Shown here: in pieces, positions 18,989 through 27,863 of the stretch
How positions within the stretch are numbered: the first letter of the stretch is position 1
Layout of the letters: the number at the start of each line of letters is the position of its first letter
Source: Blastococcus aggregatus
GTDB lineage: Bacteria > Actinomycetota > Actinomycetes > Mycobacteriales > Geodermatophilaceae
NCBI RefSeq assembly: GCF_900221005.1
Contig: NZ_OBQI01000001.1
Coordinates: forward strand, 1-64,000
Reading direction: 5' to 3'
DNA: 64,000 bases
The notes under the pieces: generated by a model
Seen by the model: the letters and a program-made list of their open reading frames with translations, nothing else
Database searches by the model: none
Told to the model about the DNA's origin: nothing
Translations under genes and position numbers: made by a program

Positions 18989-20589
18989 CGGGCGTCGTCC
19001 TGGTGGGGGCCGATTGGACCGCTCTCGTCGGGCCGGCCGGGTGCCATGCCGTCGAGGCGTTCGGCGGGCCAGGCCGTAGCGGGGCTGTCCTCGGGGCGCT
19101 GGGTCCGCCCGTGCTCGGTCGGTCTCGTCGGCATCCTCCCGCCGTCGTCAGGACGCCCTCGGCCCTGCCCGCCTCCGGTCGCCGTCCCTCCAACCGAGCC
19201 GTTGGCGCGCACCGGTACCCGAGCGGGCAGCGGCTGCCCGTAATAGGGCTGGGAGTGCCCGACTCCGGCACCCGACAGCACGTCTGACGCCGAGGCGGCT
19301 ACCCCCGCGGCCAGTCGGCCGGCCGTGGACGTGCCGGTGGTCAGCGCACGCAGCGCGCCGGCGAAGCGCCAACTGGTCGTCGCGTCGGCGGTCGACTCGC
19401 CCCGCGCCCGGTCACCGGCCAGCTGCGCCGCGGCGCCCGAGGCGGCTACCCCACCGGATGCCGCACCCGCCGCCGCGGTGGCCACGGCCGCTCGCCCCGC
19501 ACCAGCCTTTTGCAGCGCGCCCATGACGCCGCCGGATGCGGCCAGCGACGAGCGCAACGACGCCCCACTCGACGTGCCCGGGTCGACAAAGGCCAGCAGC
19601 CGGAACAGCGCCAGCGGACAGATGGCTCCGAGCAGGATGAGCAGACAGCCCACGACCGCCATCCCGATCGCGGCCTCGGTGCTCGTCTCCTCGGCTCCGG
19701 TGAGGATGCCCTCGGTGATGGTCACGCCGACGCCGAGCACGAGCACGGCGACAGGGGCAACCAGCAGCGCGGCTAGGAACCAGCGCAGGCTGCGCCAGAA
19801 CCAGGTGCTCGACGTCTGCGCCAGCAGTCCCCCTGCCGAGATCGCCGAGGTTGCGGCCAGCACGATCAGCGCCGCCTCGCGGACCAGCATCAGCAGCAGG
19901 TAGCCCACGCTGGCCGGCACCAGTAGGAAGATCGAGCTGACCCCCAGCACAGTGGCCACCGTGCCGTCGACCAAGTCGCGGCTCACGCTGATCGACGGGT
20001 CAAAAGCGGCCATGGTGTCGATGTCGAGCAGGCTGCGCAGCAGGGCGGTGGTCAGTCCTGAGACGCCGGTGACCAGCAGCGCCGCCACCCCGAGGTAGCC
20101 GGCCCAGACCAGTCCGAACTGCAGCAGTCCGATCAGCAGCCGGCCCAGCGTCTGCCCGTCCCGGCGCACTGCCGCGATGCCCAGCTGGACCATGGCCATC
20201 ATCGCGGCCACGCTCGCGCCGATGCCGAAGGTCACCGGATATACAGCGGCGAGCGGGCCGCCGGCGGACAGATCCGGAGTCGCCAGAGCGTCGATCACTG
20301 AGAACGCCAAACCCAGCAGCCACAGCCCGGCCTCCCACAGCGACAACATGGCATTGACCCAGACGTCTTCGACCAGGGCGCCGGCGGCTTCGCCGACCAC
20401 GCAGAACGGGTTGATCGGCAGGCACGGAAGCGAGCCGCCCACCCCTGGAACCGCCGGAAAGGCCGTCACCATCTGGTCTGCGGCCGCCGCTGGACCTGTC
20501 GACACCACGCAGATCCCCCCGGACAGAAGAAGGACCGCTCCCAGTCGGTACCCCCAGCCGCTACGCCCTCCCCGTCGTCGCTCAGACAT
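18985..20589 (-). CDS. VirB6/TrbL-like polytopic conjugation membrane protein
   Basis: 534 aa with an N-terminal signal-like helix, about six further hydrophobic segments between residues 80 and 345, and a hydrophilic Gly/Ala/Pro-rich tail. That is the layout of VirB6/TrbL channel proteins. Representative segments are AVYPVTFGIGASVAAMMAMVQL, LLIGLLQFGLVWAGYLGVAALL and FFLAALLVAPVAVLVLGVGV-like stretches. It overlaps the SCO6880 gene by 4 bp. The low-complexity C-terminus (about residues 385-534) is probably cytoplasmic and disordered. Confidence 0.82.
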   Translation of the reverse strand: MSERRRGGRSGWGYRLGAVLLLSGGICVVSTGPAAAADQMVTAFPAVPGVGGSLPCLPINPFCVVGEAAGALVEDVWVNAMLSLWEAGLWLLGLAFSVIDALATPDLSAGGPLAAVYPVTFGIGASVAAMMAMVQLGIAAVRRDGQTLGRLLIGLLQFGLVWAGYLGVAALLVTGVSGLTTALLRSLLDIDTMAAFDPSISVSRDLVDGTVATVLGVSSIFLLVPASVGYLLLMLVREAALIVLAATSAISAGGLLAQTSSTWFWRSLRWFLAALLVAPVAVLVLGVGVTITEGILTGAEETSTEAAIGMAVVGCLLILLGAICPLALFRLLAFVDPGTSSGASLRSSLAASGGVMGALQKAGAGRAAVATAAAGAASGGVAASGAAAQLAGDRARGESTADATTSWRFAGALRALTTGTSTAGRLAAGVAASASDVLSGAGVGHSQPYYGQPLPARVPVRANGSVGGTATGGGQGRGRPDDGGRMPTRPTEHGRTQRPEDSPATAWPAERLDGMAPGRPDESGPIGPHQDDAR

Positions 20590-21388
20590 AGCGCAGGTCC
20601 CGGTAGCCGACTGCGATGGCCGCGTCAGTGCCTGGCCAGACCGAAGGCGCTGGCGCCGGCTCCTCCCCCGGGCCGATGACCCACCGGTCCCCGACCCAGG
20701 CCATGCGCTGGCAGTCGGCGATCGCGATCCGGGAGGTCTGCTCCACCGTGACGGTGAACTCGAAGTTCACGCAGACCACGGCAAAGTCCTCGCCCACCGT
20801 GCCCTTGATCAGCCCCATCACCGGTCGGACGACGATCGCCAGCTGCGGCGACCCCGCACCGGACAGGCCCGCCGCAGACAACAGGCTCACCATGCCGTCC
20901 ACCCCGGACCACGTCTCTGAGGTCGGCCCGCCAGGAGCGGCCCACTCGGCGATGACCCGTCGAACGCCGTCCATCGAGCCGCTCTGCATCGCCGTCACGT
21001 CGATCGCCGCCAACTGCGCCAGCGCACCCTCCGGAGTCCGCGGAAAGCCGGTGGGCACCTCCGCCGCGCCCATGCCCGTGGCGCGCGGCAGCTCGAGGAC
21101 GCCGGCAGCCTGCTTCGACACCGGGCCGGGCAGCGCGTCATGCGGGTCGGCGGTCGGCATCGGCGCAGCGGCCAGCGCATCGTGACGCGACATGCCCCGG
21201 GAGGGAGCTGCAGCCTGTCGGGCGGCGTCCCTGTCGTCCGGCTCCTCTGTGAGCCTCCCGACAACCGCCAGGACCAGGCCGGCCAGCACCGCCAGCACCA
21301 CCACGGCGCTCACCACCAGCGCCGCAAGGAGCCGCGCCGGGCTCCACTCCGGCGCACCGCTGTCATGGACGTCTCGACGGCGGCGCAT
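20582..21388 (-). CDS. Single-pass membrane protein of the conjugation operon (VirB8/TcpC-like position)
   Basis: 268 aa, one N-terminal membrane helix (LLAALVVSAVVVLAVLAGLVLAVV, about 18-42) and a large extracytoplasmic domain. The second half (about 190-260) carries an alternating beta-like pattern (FAVVCVNFEFTVTVEQTSRIAIADCQRMAWVGDRWVI) like the NTF2-type domains of VirB8/TcpC proteins. The family link is inferred from architecture and position. The start ATG 21388 overlaps the pilin stop (TGATG), and its 3' end overlaps VirB6 by 8 bp. Confidence 0.68.
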   Translation of the reverse strand: MRRRRDVHDSGAPEWSPARLLAALVVSAVVVLAVLAGLVLAVVGRLTEEPDDRDAARQAAAPSRGMSRHDALAAAPMPTADPHDALPGPVSKQAAGVLELPRATGMGAAEVPTGFPRTPEGALAQLAAIDVTAMQSGSMDGVRRVIAEWAAPGGPTSETWSGVDGMVSLLSAAGLSGAGSPQLAIVVRPVMGLIKGTVGEDFAVVCVNFEFTVTVEQTSRIAIADCQRMAWVGDRWVIGPGEEPAPAPSVWPGTDAAIAVGYRDLRYV

Positions 21389-21765
21389 CAGGTGCACCCA
21401 CTGCCGGTGATCGATCCGAGGATGACCAGGATGACCGTGTAGGTGATGGCCACCATCACGACCACCGCGATGCCCATCGCCCCGTACCGGGAGGCATGCG
21501 GATGAGAGAACATCCGGCCCACCAGTACCGAGCCCAGCGAGACGACCGCGGCGATCCCGATCAGCGCCAGCACCCCCCACTTCACCCACGCCGTCACCTG
21601 ATCGGCGAAGGCCTCCACCCCCGGCGGCGCCTCCGGGCAGACCGCCGCCGTGAGCTCGACGGGCCCAGCGGTGGCAGGCCCCGCGGTCAGCACGATCAGA
21701 CCCACAGCGACCAATACGACAGTCGGCGCGACGCGCACCGCCGCGGCCCCTTGCCTGACAGTCAT
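21388..21765 (-). CDS. VirB2/TrbC-like small pilin
   Basis: 125 aa with a signal peptide (VVLVAVGLIVLTAGPATAGP, likely cleavage after ATA or AGP) and two further hydrophobic segments (WGVLALIGIAAVVSLGSVLVG and GAMGIAVVVMVAITYTVILVIL). Signal plus two helices in a small protein next to VirB6 and VirB4 genes is the VirB2 pattern. It overlaps the ParA-like gene by 4 bp (ATGA). Confidence 0.75.
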   Translation of the reverse strand: MTVRQGAAAVRVAPTVVLVAVGLIVLTAGPATAGPVELTAAVCPEAPPGVEAFADQVTAWVKWGVLALIGIAAVVSLGSVLVGRMFSHPHASRYGAMGIAVVVMVAITYTVILVILGSITGSGCT

Positions 21766-22739
21766 CGGGTCTCCCCGTCCCGCCCGGCCCAGGACCGCAC
21801 CGCCCGGCGCCGAGGGAGCCCCGCCGGGACCACCAGCGCGGCCAACGCCCGACCCGCGGCGGCCACCGACTTCGGTAGCCGATCCCCGGTCAGCCCGATG
21901 GTTTGCAAGCGCCGGTCAACAGGCACCGGAACAACTCGTCCCGTCGACCGCGCCTCACGGAGCCTCGGACCGCAGCTGCCCTCGACCAGCCGTGGCCACC
22001 ACGCCGGGCCCACCGCCGCGACCACGGCCTCTCCTCCGACGGTCGCCAGGACGCGCTCGGTCTGCCGGACCGCCGGAACCGTGACCCGGGTGACGACCAC
22101 CAGAGCGCAGCCGACGAGCGACCTCGACGAGTCGAGCAGCGCACATGTCGTCGACCAACCCGCGTCCACCACCACCGTGGCGTCCGCGTCGGCCTCCAGG
22201 AGCCGTGGGAGCGCTCCGTCGGCGGAACGCGAAGCGAGCCGGACGACATCGAGTGGACCGCGGCGACCGCACCGCCACCCGGCGCTGTCGATGCCCAGTT
22301 CGATGGTCGGGGCCGCCGCCAGCCCCGACCGGGCCGGCTCCGAGTAGTCGACCAGTTGCACCCGCCCGCCCTCCGCCAGCCCCTCGGCCAGCGCCAGCGC
22401 GACGGTGGAAGCACCTGCCCCGGCGTGGCCGGCCACGACCAAGACGGCGAGGCCGCCCACGCCCGCTCGCCCCCACGGGACATGCGAGTGATTCGGTTGG
22501 CCAGCACTGCCGCGGAGTGCGGCCCCGAACGCTTGGTCTTCGTGTGCGAGGACGTCGTCGGTGACGTCGTCGAAGAGCCCAGCGCGGATGGCCACGACGG
22601 CCGCGCGCATGGCGGGCACGGTCATCGACCGTGCCTCTTGAAGAGCGGTGGGGCTGGGAGGAGCCATCGCCGCCGACGGCGGCGCGTCAGGGCTCAGCCG
22701 GTCGCGCCTCGATTCCCGATGCGGGGCTGTTGTCTGCAT
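21762..22739 (-). CDS. ParA/MinD-like protein with degenerate P-loop, first gene of the conjugation operon
   Basis: About 325 aa. The core VLVVAGHAGAGASTVALALAEGL aligns with the ParA/MinD deviant Walker A, but the signature lysines are replaced (GHAGAGAST). ATPase activity is therefore doubtful. VQLVDYSEPARSG and TVVVDAGWST resemble the following strands of the fold. The start is unclear: ATG 22739 is used, while ATGs giving MAPPSPTALQEAR or MTVPAMRAAVVAI are alternatives with equally poor ribosome sites. It leads the operon and could position the transfer machinery or act as a scaffold. Confidence 0.72.
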   Translation of the reverse strand: MQTTAPHRESRRDRLSPDAPPSAAMAPPSPTALQEARSMTVPAMRAAVVAIRAGLFDDVTDDVLAHEDQAFGAALRGSAGQPNHSHVPWGRAGVGGLAVLVVAGHAGAGASTVALALAEGLAEGGRVQLVDYSEPARSGLAAAPTIELGIDSAGWRCGRRGPLDVVRLASRSADGALPRLLEADADATVVVDAGWSTTCALLDSSRSLVGCALVVVTRVTVPAVRQTERVLATVGGEAVVAAVGPAWWPRLVEGSCGPRLREARSTGRVVPVPVDRRLQTIGLTGDRLPKSVAAAGRALAALVVPAGLPRRRAVRSWAGRDGETR

Positions 22740-23165
22740 GCGCCGACGGTGGCGACTGAACCTCCAGTGGTCCTCCAGCCGGTGGAGGCACGCGGCCTCC
22801 TGCGGTCTCGTGGATTCCGATGCAGCCTGCTGCGGACAGGGTCGCTCGCACCGGAGAATTACTGACGGAGTAGCGGAGACCCGTGCCACGGGGTCGGCGG
22901 ATGCTGTCGCTCGCTTCGCTACCGGTCAGGGGCGCTCATCGAGTCCCCGTTAGCCCGGGGGCAAACCGCACCGGGGAGCCTCGTCTGTGACTGAGCGCGC
23001 CGTGGCATGCGGGGCGTCGGGCTAGTCCTAGCCCGGGGCTGGAGGTTTCCGGCTTGCAACCGGGTCGGAACTGTCAGAGGGCGCTGTCAGGCTGCCTGCG
23101 CTCGACCATCCCGCCGTGAGTGCAGTCGGCTGACGGCTTCGCAACGTCCTCGAGGAGACCTGCAG
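22740..23165. promoter_or_regulatory. Divergent control region between conjugation operon and LysM gene
   Basis: About 425 bp without a supported gene. It must hold the promoter of the minus-strand conjugation operon and that of the plus-strand LysM gene. A 7-bp inverted repeat GGGCTAG-TC-CTAGCCC (23019-23034) is the only clear symmetric element and is a candidate operator. I cannot place -35/-10 boxes with confidence. Confidence 0.4.
23019..23034. promoter_or_regulatory. Palindrome, candidate operator
   Basis: Perfect 7-bp arms separated by TC (GGGCTAGTCCTAGCCC), about 130 bp upstream of the LysM gene start and inside the divergent intergenic region. The site is regulator-like in size and position only. 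Confidence 0.3.
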
Positions 23166-23630
23166 ATGAACCCGTACGGCATCCAGCTCCGGCAGCCCCT
23201 GGCCGGCGACATAATCGGCACCAAGATCGCCATCGCGGCGATCGGTACCGCGTTCGAAGCCAGCTACGGCTGGCGCCTGCTTAACGGCAACACCACCATC
23301 GCCGAGGGCAATTTCCAGGCCGGCTCGATGGGCTCGCTCGAGTCCTTCGTCCACCAGGCCGACGTCTCCACCGACTACTCCGGGCCCGCCGTCCTGCGGG
23401 TCTTCGGCGACGACCCATCCTTGGAGTCCGAGGGAACCGGCCTGGTCGAGGTCCCCGTGGTGGTGCTGGCCGGCGTCACCGGCTACCAGCCCCACCAGGT
23501 CGCGGCCGGGGACACCCTCACCAAGCTCGCCGAGCAGTACGGCGCCACGGTCGACAACATCGTGCTGGCCAACGGCCTGACCGACCCGGACAAGATCCAG
23601 AAGGGCCAACTGCTCCGCATTCCGGTCTGA
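23166..23630 (+). CDS. Gmad2 immunoglobulin-like plus LysM protein
   Basis: 154 aa. Residues about 5-100 resemble a Gmad2 immunoglobulin-like domain (IQLRQPLAGDIIG ... VLRVFGDDPSLESEGTGLVEVPVVV). Residues about 107-154 form one LysM repeat (HQVAAGDTLTKLAEQYGATVDNI ... KGQLLRIPV). There is no signal peptide, which is odd for a peptidoglycan-binding module. The ATG has a clear ribosome site (GAGGAGACC). It is the only plus-strand gene between the two transfer operons and is followed by a strong terminator, so it is expressed alone. Its role in the element is unknown. Confidence 0.82.
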   Translation: MNPYGIQLRQPLAGDIIGTKIAIAAIGTAFEASYGWRLLNGNTTIAEGNFQAGSMGSLESFVHQADVSTDYSGPAVLRVFGDDPSLESEGTGLVEVPVVVLAGVTGYQPHQVAAGDTLTKLAEQYGATVDNIVLANGLTDPDKIQKGQLLRIPV

Positions 23631-23635
23631 TCCAT

Positions 23636-23673
23636 CTTCTGGCCGGCCGCCGCAACCGGCGGCCGGCCAGAAG
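23636..23673 (+). terminator. Strong hairpin terminator after the LysM gene
   Basis: Perfect 17-bp arms (CTTCTGGCCGGCCGCCG and its complement) around a CAAC tetraloop, starting 5 bp after the stop codon. It is the strongest hairpin noticed in the window. There is no U-tract. Confidence 0.85.
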
Positions 23674-23685
23674 AACGGACGCCGA

Positions 23686-23729
23686 AACAAAAAGACCCGG
23701 CCCCTCGCCGTGAGGCGAGAGAACCGGGT
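23686..23729 (-). terminator. Rho-independent terminator for the NYN gene
   Basis: Read on the minus strand, stem ACCCGG...CCGGGT with an inner CTCGCC/GGCGAG pairing is followed by CTTTTTGTTT, a classic U-tract. It lies about 40 bp past the NYN gene stop. Together with the adjacent plus-strand hairpin it isolates the two convergent genes. Confidence 0.8.
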
Positions 23730-23771
23730 GGTATGCGCAGATCGTAGTGCCCTAGCTAGGTCACTGTCGAG

Positions 23772-24509
23772 CTACCAGCCACTGGGGCGGCGAAGTCCTC
23801 CAATGGGGTCAGGTAGCTGGTGGGTGCGGAAGTGGGTGGCGTCGAGCCGGCGCCACCAGTGCCGGCCGGCCCCGTCGTACCGGTGACCCTGCAAGGCGGC
23901 CGGGGTGGGTCGCTTGGTGGGGTTGATGGTGGCTACCGGCACGTGCAGGCGGGCTTGCTGGAGGGGGAACTGCAGATCGCTGTCGTTGGAGATGACGATG
24001 GCGGCGTCGACCTTGCCGATCAGCACGTCGATGAGCAGGTGGCTGGCGACGTTGACGTCCGAGCCCTTCTCTTCGAACGTCGTCACCGATACCAGGAGCT
24101 CCTCAGCGCCTGCGGGGCCGGTGGTCTCCCGGGCCGGCAGCCAGCCGGGCAGCTCTTCAGCACCGGGTGAAGGGACCCGCTGGGGCGGGTGGTCTTGGTC
24201 GACGAGGACACCAGTCTTGACCCGCGGCACGTAGTAGCCCTTAGCGATGACCGCCTGCGGGTAGCTGGCGAGCAGGGCGGAGAGGTAAGTGGTCTGGTCG
24301 GCGATTGAGGTCGGATCGCCTTCCCGGTTCCGGTCGGCTGTGCAGTAGACGAACCGGGTGAGGACCGGGTCCGGCCACAGGTAGGGATTGATCAATCCGG
24401 TGGCCAGCGCGGGCAGGTCCAACCAGCGCCAGCCTGTGGTGCCGCGACCGCAGTGACCCCGGGCGCCGTAGTAGACGTTAAAGGCGTCCACGTACAGGCC
24501 GATGCGCAC
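23772..24509 (-). CDS. NYN-domain (PIN-like) ribonuclease
   Basis: 245 aa, GTG start ([15 protein letters not shown]). The NYN/LabA-type acidic sites are visible: D in YVDAFN (about residue 8), then [17 protein letters not shown] (about 148-165), and [11 protein letters not shown] (about 174-184). These match the PIN-like metal-binding active site. NYN proteins cleave RNA. A self-standing NYN gene in the middle of a conjugative element may serve RNA turnover or defence; that is inference. It has its own terminator. Confidence 0.85.
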   Translation of the reverse strand: MRIGLYVDAFNVYYGARGHCGRGTTGWRWLDLPALATGLINPYLWPDPVLTRFVYCTADRNREGDPTSIADQTTYLSALLASYPQAVIAKGYYVPRVKTGVLVDQDHPPQRVPSPGAEELPGWLPARETTGPAGAEELLVSVTTFEEKGSDVNVASHLLIDVLIGKVDAAIVISNDSDLQFPLQQARLHVPVATINPTKRPTPAALQGHRYDGAGRHWWRRLDATHFRTHQLPDPIGGLRRPSGW

Positions 24510-24638
24510 CTGCGGTTTCTACCAGCCACCACGTGACCGACCTTGCGCGCCGGGCGGGGGACCGGCAGCCGTTCACCGCCCCGGGGTGCGGCCCGTGTGG
24601 CCGGAGGCTCCCTAGTCGCGGGATACGTACGGCGTCCT

Positions 24639-27600
24639 TCACGACGCGCGGTCGAGGAACTGCCGGCGGGCGCGGTTGATGGTCTCCGCGGTACTCATGG
24701 GCAGGTCCATCTCGTCCTCGCCGTCGTGGACGGCCACGATGCGCCCGACATAGGTCTCGGCCTCGGCGCGGTGGCCCTGGTGGAAGGCCACCCACATCGC
24801 GTCCAGCAGTACCTGTTCGTCATCCGGCGCGACGAGCAAGGCGGTGGCCGAGGCGATTGCGGCAGCGGCCAGGTCGCCGTCTTCGAGGGCCGTAGAGACG
24901 ACCTGGTGGGCGACGTCGCAGATGGCTGCGGTCAACGTCAGGTCCAAGCCGTCCAACCACTCGTAGCCGGCTGGACGCTGTGCGAACGGCGGGCCGGACA
25001 CCAGATGCAGAGCGGCCAGCAGATCCGTCAGGCCGCCGTCGCCGCGCACTGCGGCCCGGGCGCGCAGCTGGCGGAACAGGTCTGCGTCGACGAGGACGCC
25101 GGTCAGCGTGTAGCGGCCGCGGTGACCGGAGCTCAGGTGCTTCTGACCGGTGGCGGGGTCGGTGCCCAGCCAGGCGCGAGCGCCGGCGGCGACCCGGTGG
25201 ACGTAGGCGCGCGCACTGACGGGGTCGGTTCTGCCGCCGCGGGCCGGCTGCAGCGCGGTCGCGGCCTCGTCAGCGGTGGCTCCGTGCGGGCGGGTGGCGA
25301 GGTAGGCGACCGTCTCCTCGTAGCGGCGCCGCAACCCGGACCTGGCGACGGCCGCCTCATCACCGTGCGCCCGCAGGGCGACCGGTCCGAGCAGGGTCAG
25401 CCGCGGCCGGGCGCAGTTCGGCGACCACCAGTCGGCGAGATCACGGTCGAGTTGTGCGAGGTCAGCCTCGACCTCCCTGCGGACGTCGGCCGGCGCTGTA
25501 GATGCCGGCACGTCGGCGGCATCGTTGGTCGTCCATGACGTCCCTGCCCCCGTAGGACTGCCGGTCGGCGTGGGCGGCGTCAAGTCGCGGACCGCCTCCG
25601 CGATGAGGCTCCGTCGGAGCCGTGGGGACGGGGCGGAGGTCGGTGGTGCAGCGGTGTCCGGACCGGTCAGGTCGCCGTGGAGCGCGCCGGCGGCGTCGGT
25701 GTGCACCTGCCAGAGGCGGTCACCGTCGGCGGCGGGAATCGGGGCGTCCTCGGAGTCGCGCTCGAAGGCCAGCAGTGTGGCGATGTCGCGGGCCTGCTGG
25801 ACGGTCAGCTGTGGCGCCGGCAGCCGCAACCCGAGTGCCGGGACGAGCAGCGACCCGTCGTCGGTCAGAGTGAGCAGCCACTCGTCGCCTCCCTGCTCCG
25901 GCTCGGCGCCGAGCACGAGGGCGACCGCGGCGCGCCGCTCCCGCGTTCGCAGAGCAGCGGCGGCCTCGGCCAGTGCGCCGAACTGATCGTGCGGGTGCGG
26001 GACGAGGACGACCTGCGGCATCCAGCCGTCCCCGGCTCCGGCCCGCAGCCGCCCGTCCAGCACGTCGTCGTCATCGGACTCGGCGGCTTCCGCCAGGCCG
26101 GGGTGCAGGCCGGGATCGGTGGCGCTGTCGACCGGGTGGACCCGCCCGGGGGCGATGTCAACCAGTTCGTCGCCGAAGCCGACGAGCGTGACGGTGAGCA
26201 GGTCCGACCAGCCGTTGACGGCCAGTTCGGCGGCCAGGTGCCGGGCGAAGTCCTCGCGGCGGTCGGCCGGTCCGGTCACGTACACCGCACCGAGACGTTC
26301 CAGGTCCAGCAGCCAGCGGCCCGCCATATCGGTGCCGATGGTGACCAAAGTGGGGTACGGCGCCAGGCGGGTGCGGGCGACCTGGGGATCGACGCCGGTG
26401 TCCTGGTCGAGCCGCGCCGACCACCGGAGGCCGGTGTCGTCCGCAATCCACGGTTCCGGCGGAGGACGGTCGGCCGGAGCGTGCAGCCGCAGCTCGAGCC
26501 GGCCGCCGTGGAGTCGGGCGGCGACGATGTCGGGCAGCCGCCCGTCCGGATCGGCGGAGATCTGGACGGCGAGGCCACGCAGCGCCAGATCGAGTGCGGC
26601 GTAGTCGGCCGTGCCCTCGTCTGCCGCCGATGCCACCACCGTCTGTGTGGCCGACTGCGTCTTCGGGACGGGGGCCAGCCGTCGGCCGGGACGGCGGCGA
26701 CGTAGCCGCTGGCGGCGATGGGCCAGCCACGCGGCTCCCACACCTGCGGCGAGCAGTGCACCGCTGCCGGCGAGCACGGCCGCCAGCTCCGACGGGCTGT
26801 CGGCGGCGTCCCCGCTGCCGGCGTCGACCGCTGCCTGCTCCGACTGCTCGGGCAGGCCTTCCGGTGTCGGCGGGGCGGGCGGGGTCCGCGCGGGCTCCCC
26901 CGGGTCGGCCAGCTCGTCCTCGTTCGGCGCCGGCTCGTCGGTCGGGGGTTCGGGACCGGTCGGCGGCGGAGGGCCGGCCGCCGCGGGGTCGGCCGGCGGG
27001 ATGTCGAGAACCTGCCCGGGGCGGATCAGGTCGGGGTCGGTGAATCGGCCGCCGCCGGGCAACGGTTCGCCGGCATTGAGGTCGAAGATCGGATGCCAGT
27101 GCTCCAGGCCGTGCTGCTCGGCGAGGTCGGCCAAGGTGTCGCCGGGCTGCACCGTCACCTCGCCGGCGGCCGCGCCGGCTCCGGGAAGGCGCGCGTCCGG
27201 TGGGAGGACCAGCGTCCAGCCAGGGCGGATCAACCCCGGGTCGGTGAGGAGCGCGCCGTCGGGCTGGGGCCGGCTGCGGTTGAGCTCGAGGATCTCCTCG
27301 AATCGGGTCCAGTCGCCCAGGTAGCGGGCGGCGATGCGGCCCAGGGTGTCGCGCGGGGCCACGGTGTACGTGGGACCGGCCGCTGTAGGCCAGGTCGGCC
27401 GGGTCTCCACGGGCGGTGAAGGGGCTAGCGACGGTTCCTCTTGGCCGACCGGCTGGTCGGCGACGATCGAAGGGCCGGCCAGGGCCGGAGCGGCCAGCAG
27501 CGGTCCGCTGCCGACGCCGAGAACGGCAGCCACGAGCAGGCCGGCCATCTGCTGCGGCGCCGCCAGGCCGGGGAGTCGCACCGATGGCATGCCGCGCAGC

Positions 27601-27863
27601 TGTGTGGCGAGCTCGGCTGCTACCGAGAGGGCGAAGCAGGCCCACGCGACCCACCCGATGACCACGAGCAGGCCGAGGAAGAGCGCGCCGGTGTCCGGGC
27701 GGCTCAGCGCGGCGGTCACCTGCGCCCAGGAGGGCAGCTCCTCGGGCAGGTAGGCGCCGCCGAGCTCCAAGAGCGCGATCGGGACGCCGGCGACCGCGGC
27801 GGCCAGCAGTACTCCGGCGATCAGCTGGCGCAGCAGGTCCAGCGCCCGCGACGGTGTGGTCAT
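24639..27863 (-). CDS. Membrane protein with two LysM repeats and a BTAD transcriptional-activator domain
   Basis: 1,074 aa and the last gene of the Tad-pilus operon. Helices near residues 12-36, 60-85 and 105-130 anchor the N-terminus. Two LysM repeats follow (about 165-221: YTVAPRDTLGRIAARYLGDW; about 235-290: VTVQPGDTLADLAEQHGLEHW). A proline-rich linker leads to another helix (about 345-375) and an Arg-rich stop-transfer (RRQRLRRRRPGRR). The C-terminal part holds a winged-helix-like region (RPRLTLLGPVALRAHG) and a BTAD helical domain (about 950-1060) as in SARP regulators. The start ATG 27863 overlaps the TadG-like gene by 4 bp. The topology suggests sensing at the cell wall with a cytoplasmic effector end (inference). 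Confidence 0.85.
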   Translation of the reverse strand: MTTPSRALDLLRQLIAGVLLAAAVAGVPIALLELGGAYLPEELPSWAQVTAALSRPDTGALFLGLLVVIGWVAWACFALSVAAELATQLRGMPSVRLPGLAAPQQMAGLLVAAVLGVGSGPLLAAPALAGPSIVADQPVGQEEPSLAPSPPVETRPTWPTAAGPTYTVAPRDTLGRIAARYLGDWTRFEEILELNRSRPQPDGALLTDPGLIRPGWTLVLPPDARLPGAGAAAGEVTVQPGDTLADLAEQHGLEHWHPIFDLNAGEPLPGGGRFTDPDLIRPGQVLDIPPADPAAAGPPPPTGPEPPTDEPAPNEDELADPGEPARTPPAPPTPEGLPEQSEQAAVDAGSGDAADSPSELAAVLAGSGALLAAGVGAAWLAHRRQRLRRRRPGRRLAPVPKTQSATQTVVASAADEGTADYAALDLALRGLAVQISADPDGRLPDIVAARLHGGRLELRLHAPADRPPPEPWIADDTGLRWSARLDQDTGVDPQVARTRLAPYPTLVTIGTDMAGRWLLDLERLGAVYVTGPADRREDFARHLAAELAVNGWSDLLTVTLVGFGDELVDIAPGRVHPVDSATDPGLHPGLAEAAESDDDDVLDGRLRAGAGDGWMPQVVLVPHPHDQFGALAEAAAALRTRERRAAVALVLGAEPEQGGDEWLLTLTDDGSLLVPALGLRLPAPQLTVQQARDIATLLAFERDSEDAPIPAADGDRLWQVHTDAAGALHGDLTGPDTAAPPTSAPSPRLRRSLIAEAVRDLTPPTPTGSPTGAGTSWTTNDAADVPASTAPADVRREVEADLAQLDRDLADWWSPNCARPRLTLLGPVALRAHGDEAAVARSGLRRRYEETVAYLATRPHGATADEAATALQPARGGRTDPVSARAYVHRVAAGARAWLGTDPATGQKHLSSGHRGRYTLTGVLVDADLFRQLRARAAVRGDGGLTDLLAALHLVSGPPFAQRPAGYEWLDGLDLTLTAAICDVAHQVVSTALEDGDLAAAAIASATALLVAPDDEQVLLDAMWVAFHQGHRAEAETYVGRIVAVHDGEDEMDLPMSTAETINRARRQFLDRAS

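Noticed and set aside
24543-27419. Several plus-strand frames opposite the LysM-BTAD gene
   Set aside because: Gly/Arg-rich shadows; the minus strand has two LysM repeats and membrane segments in a coupled operon.
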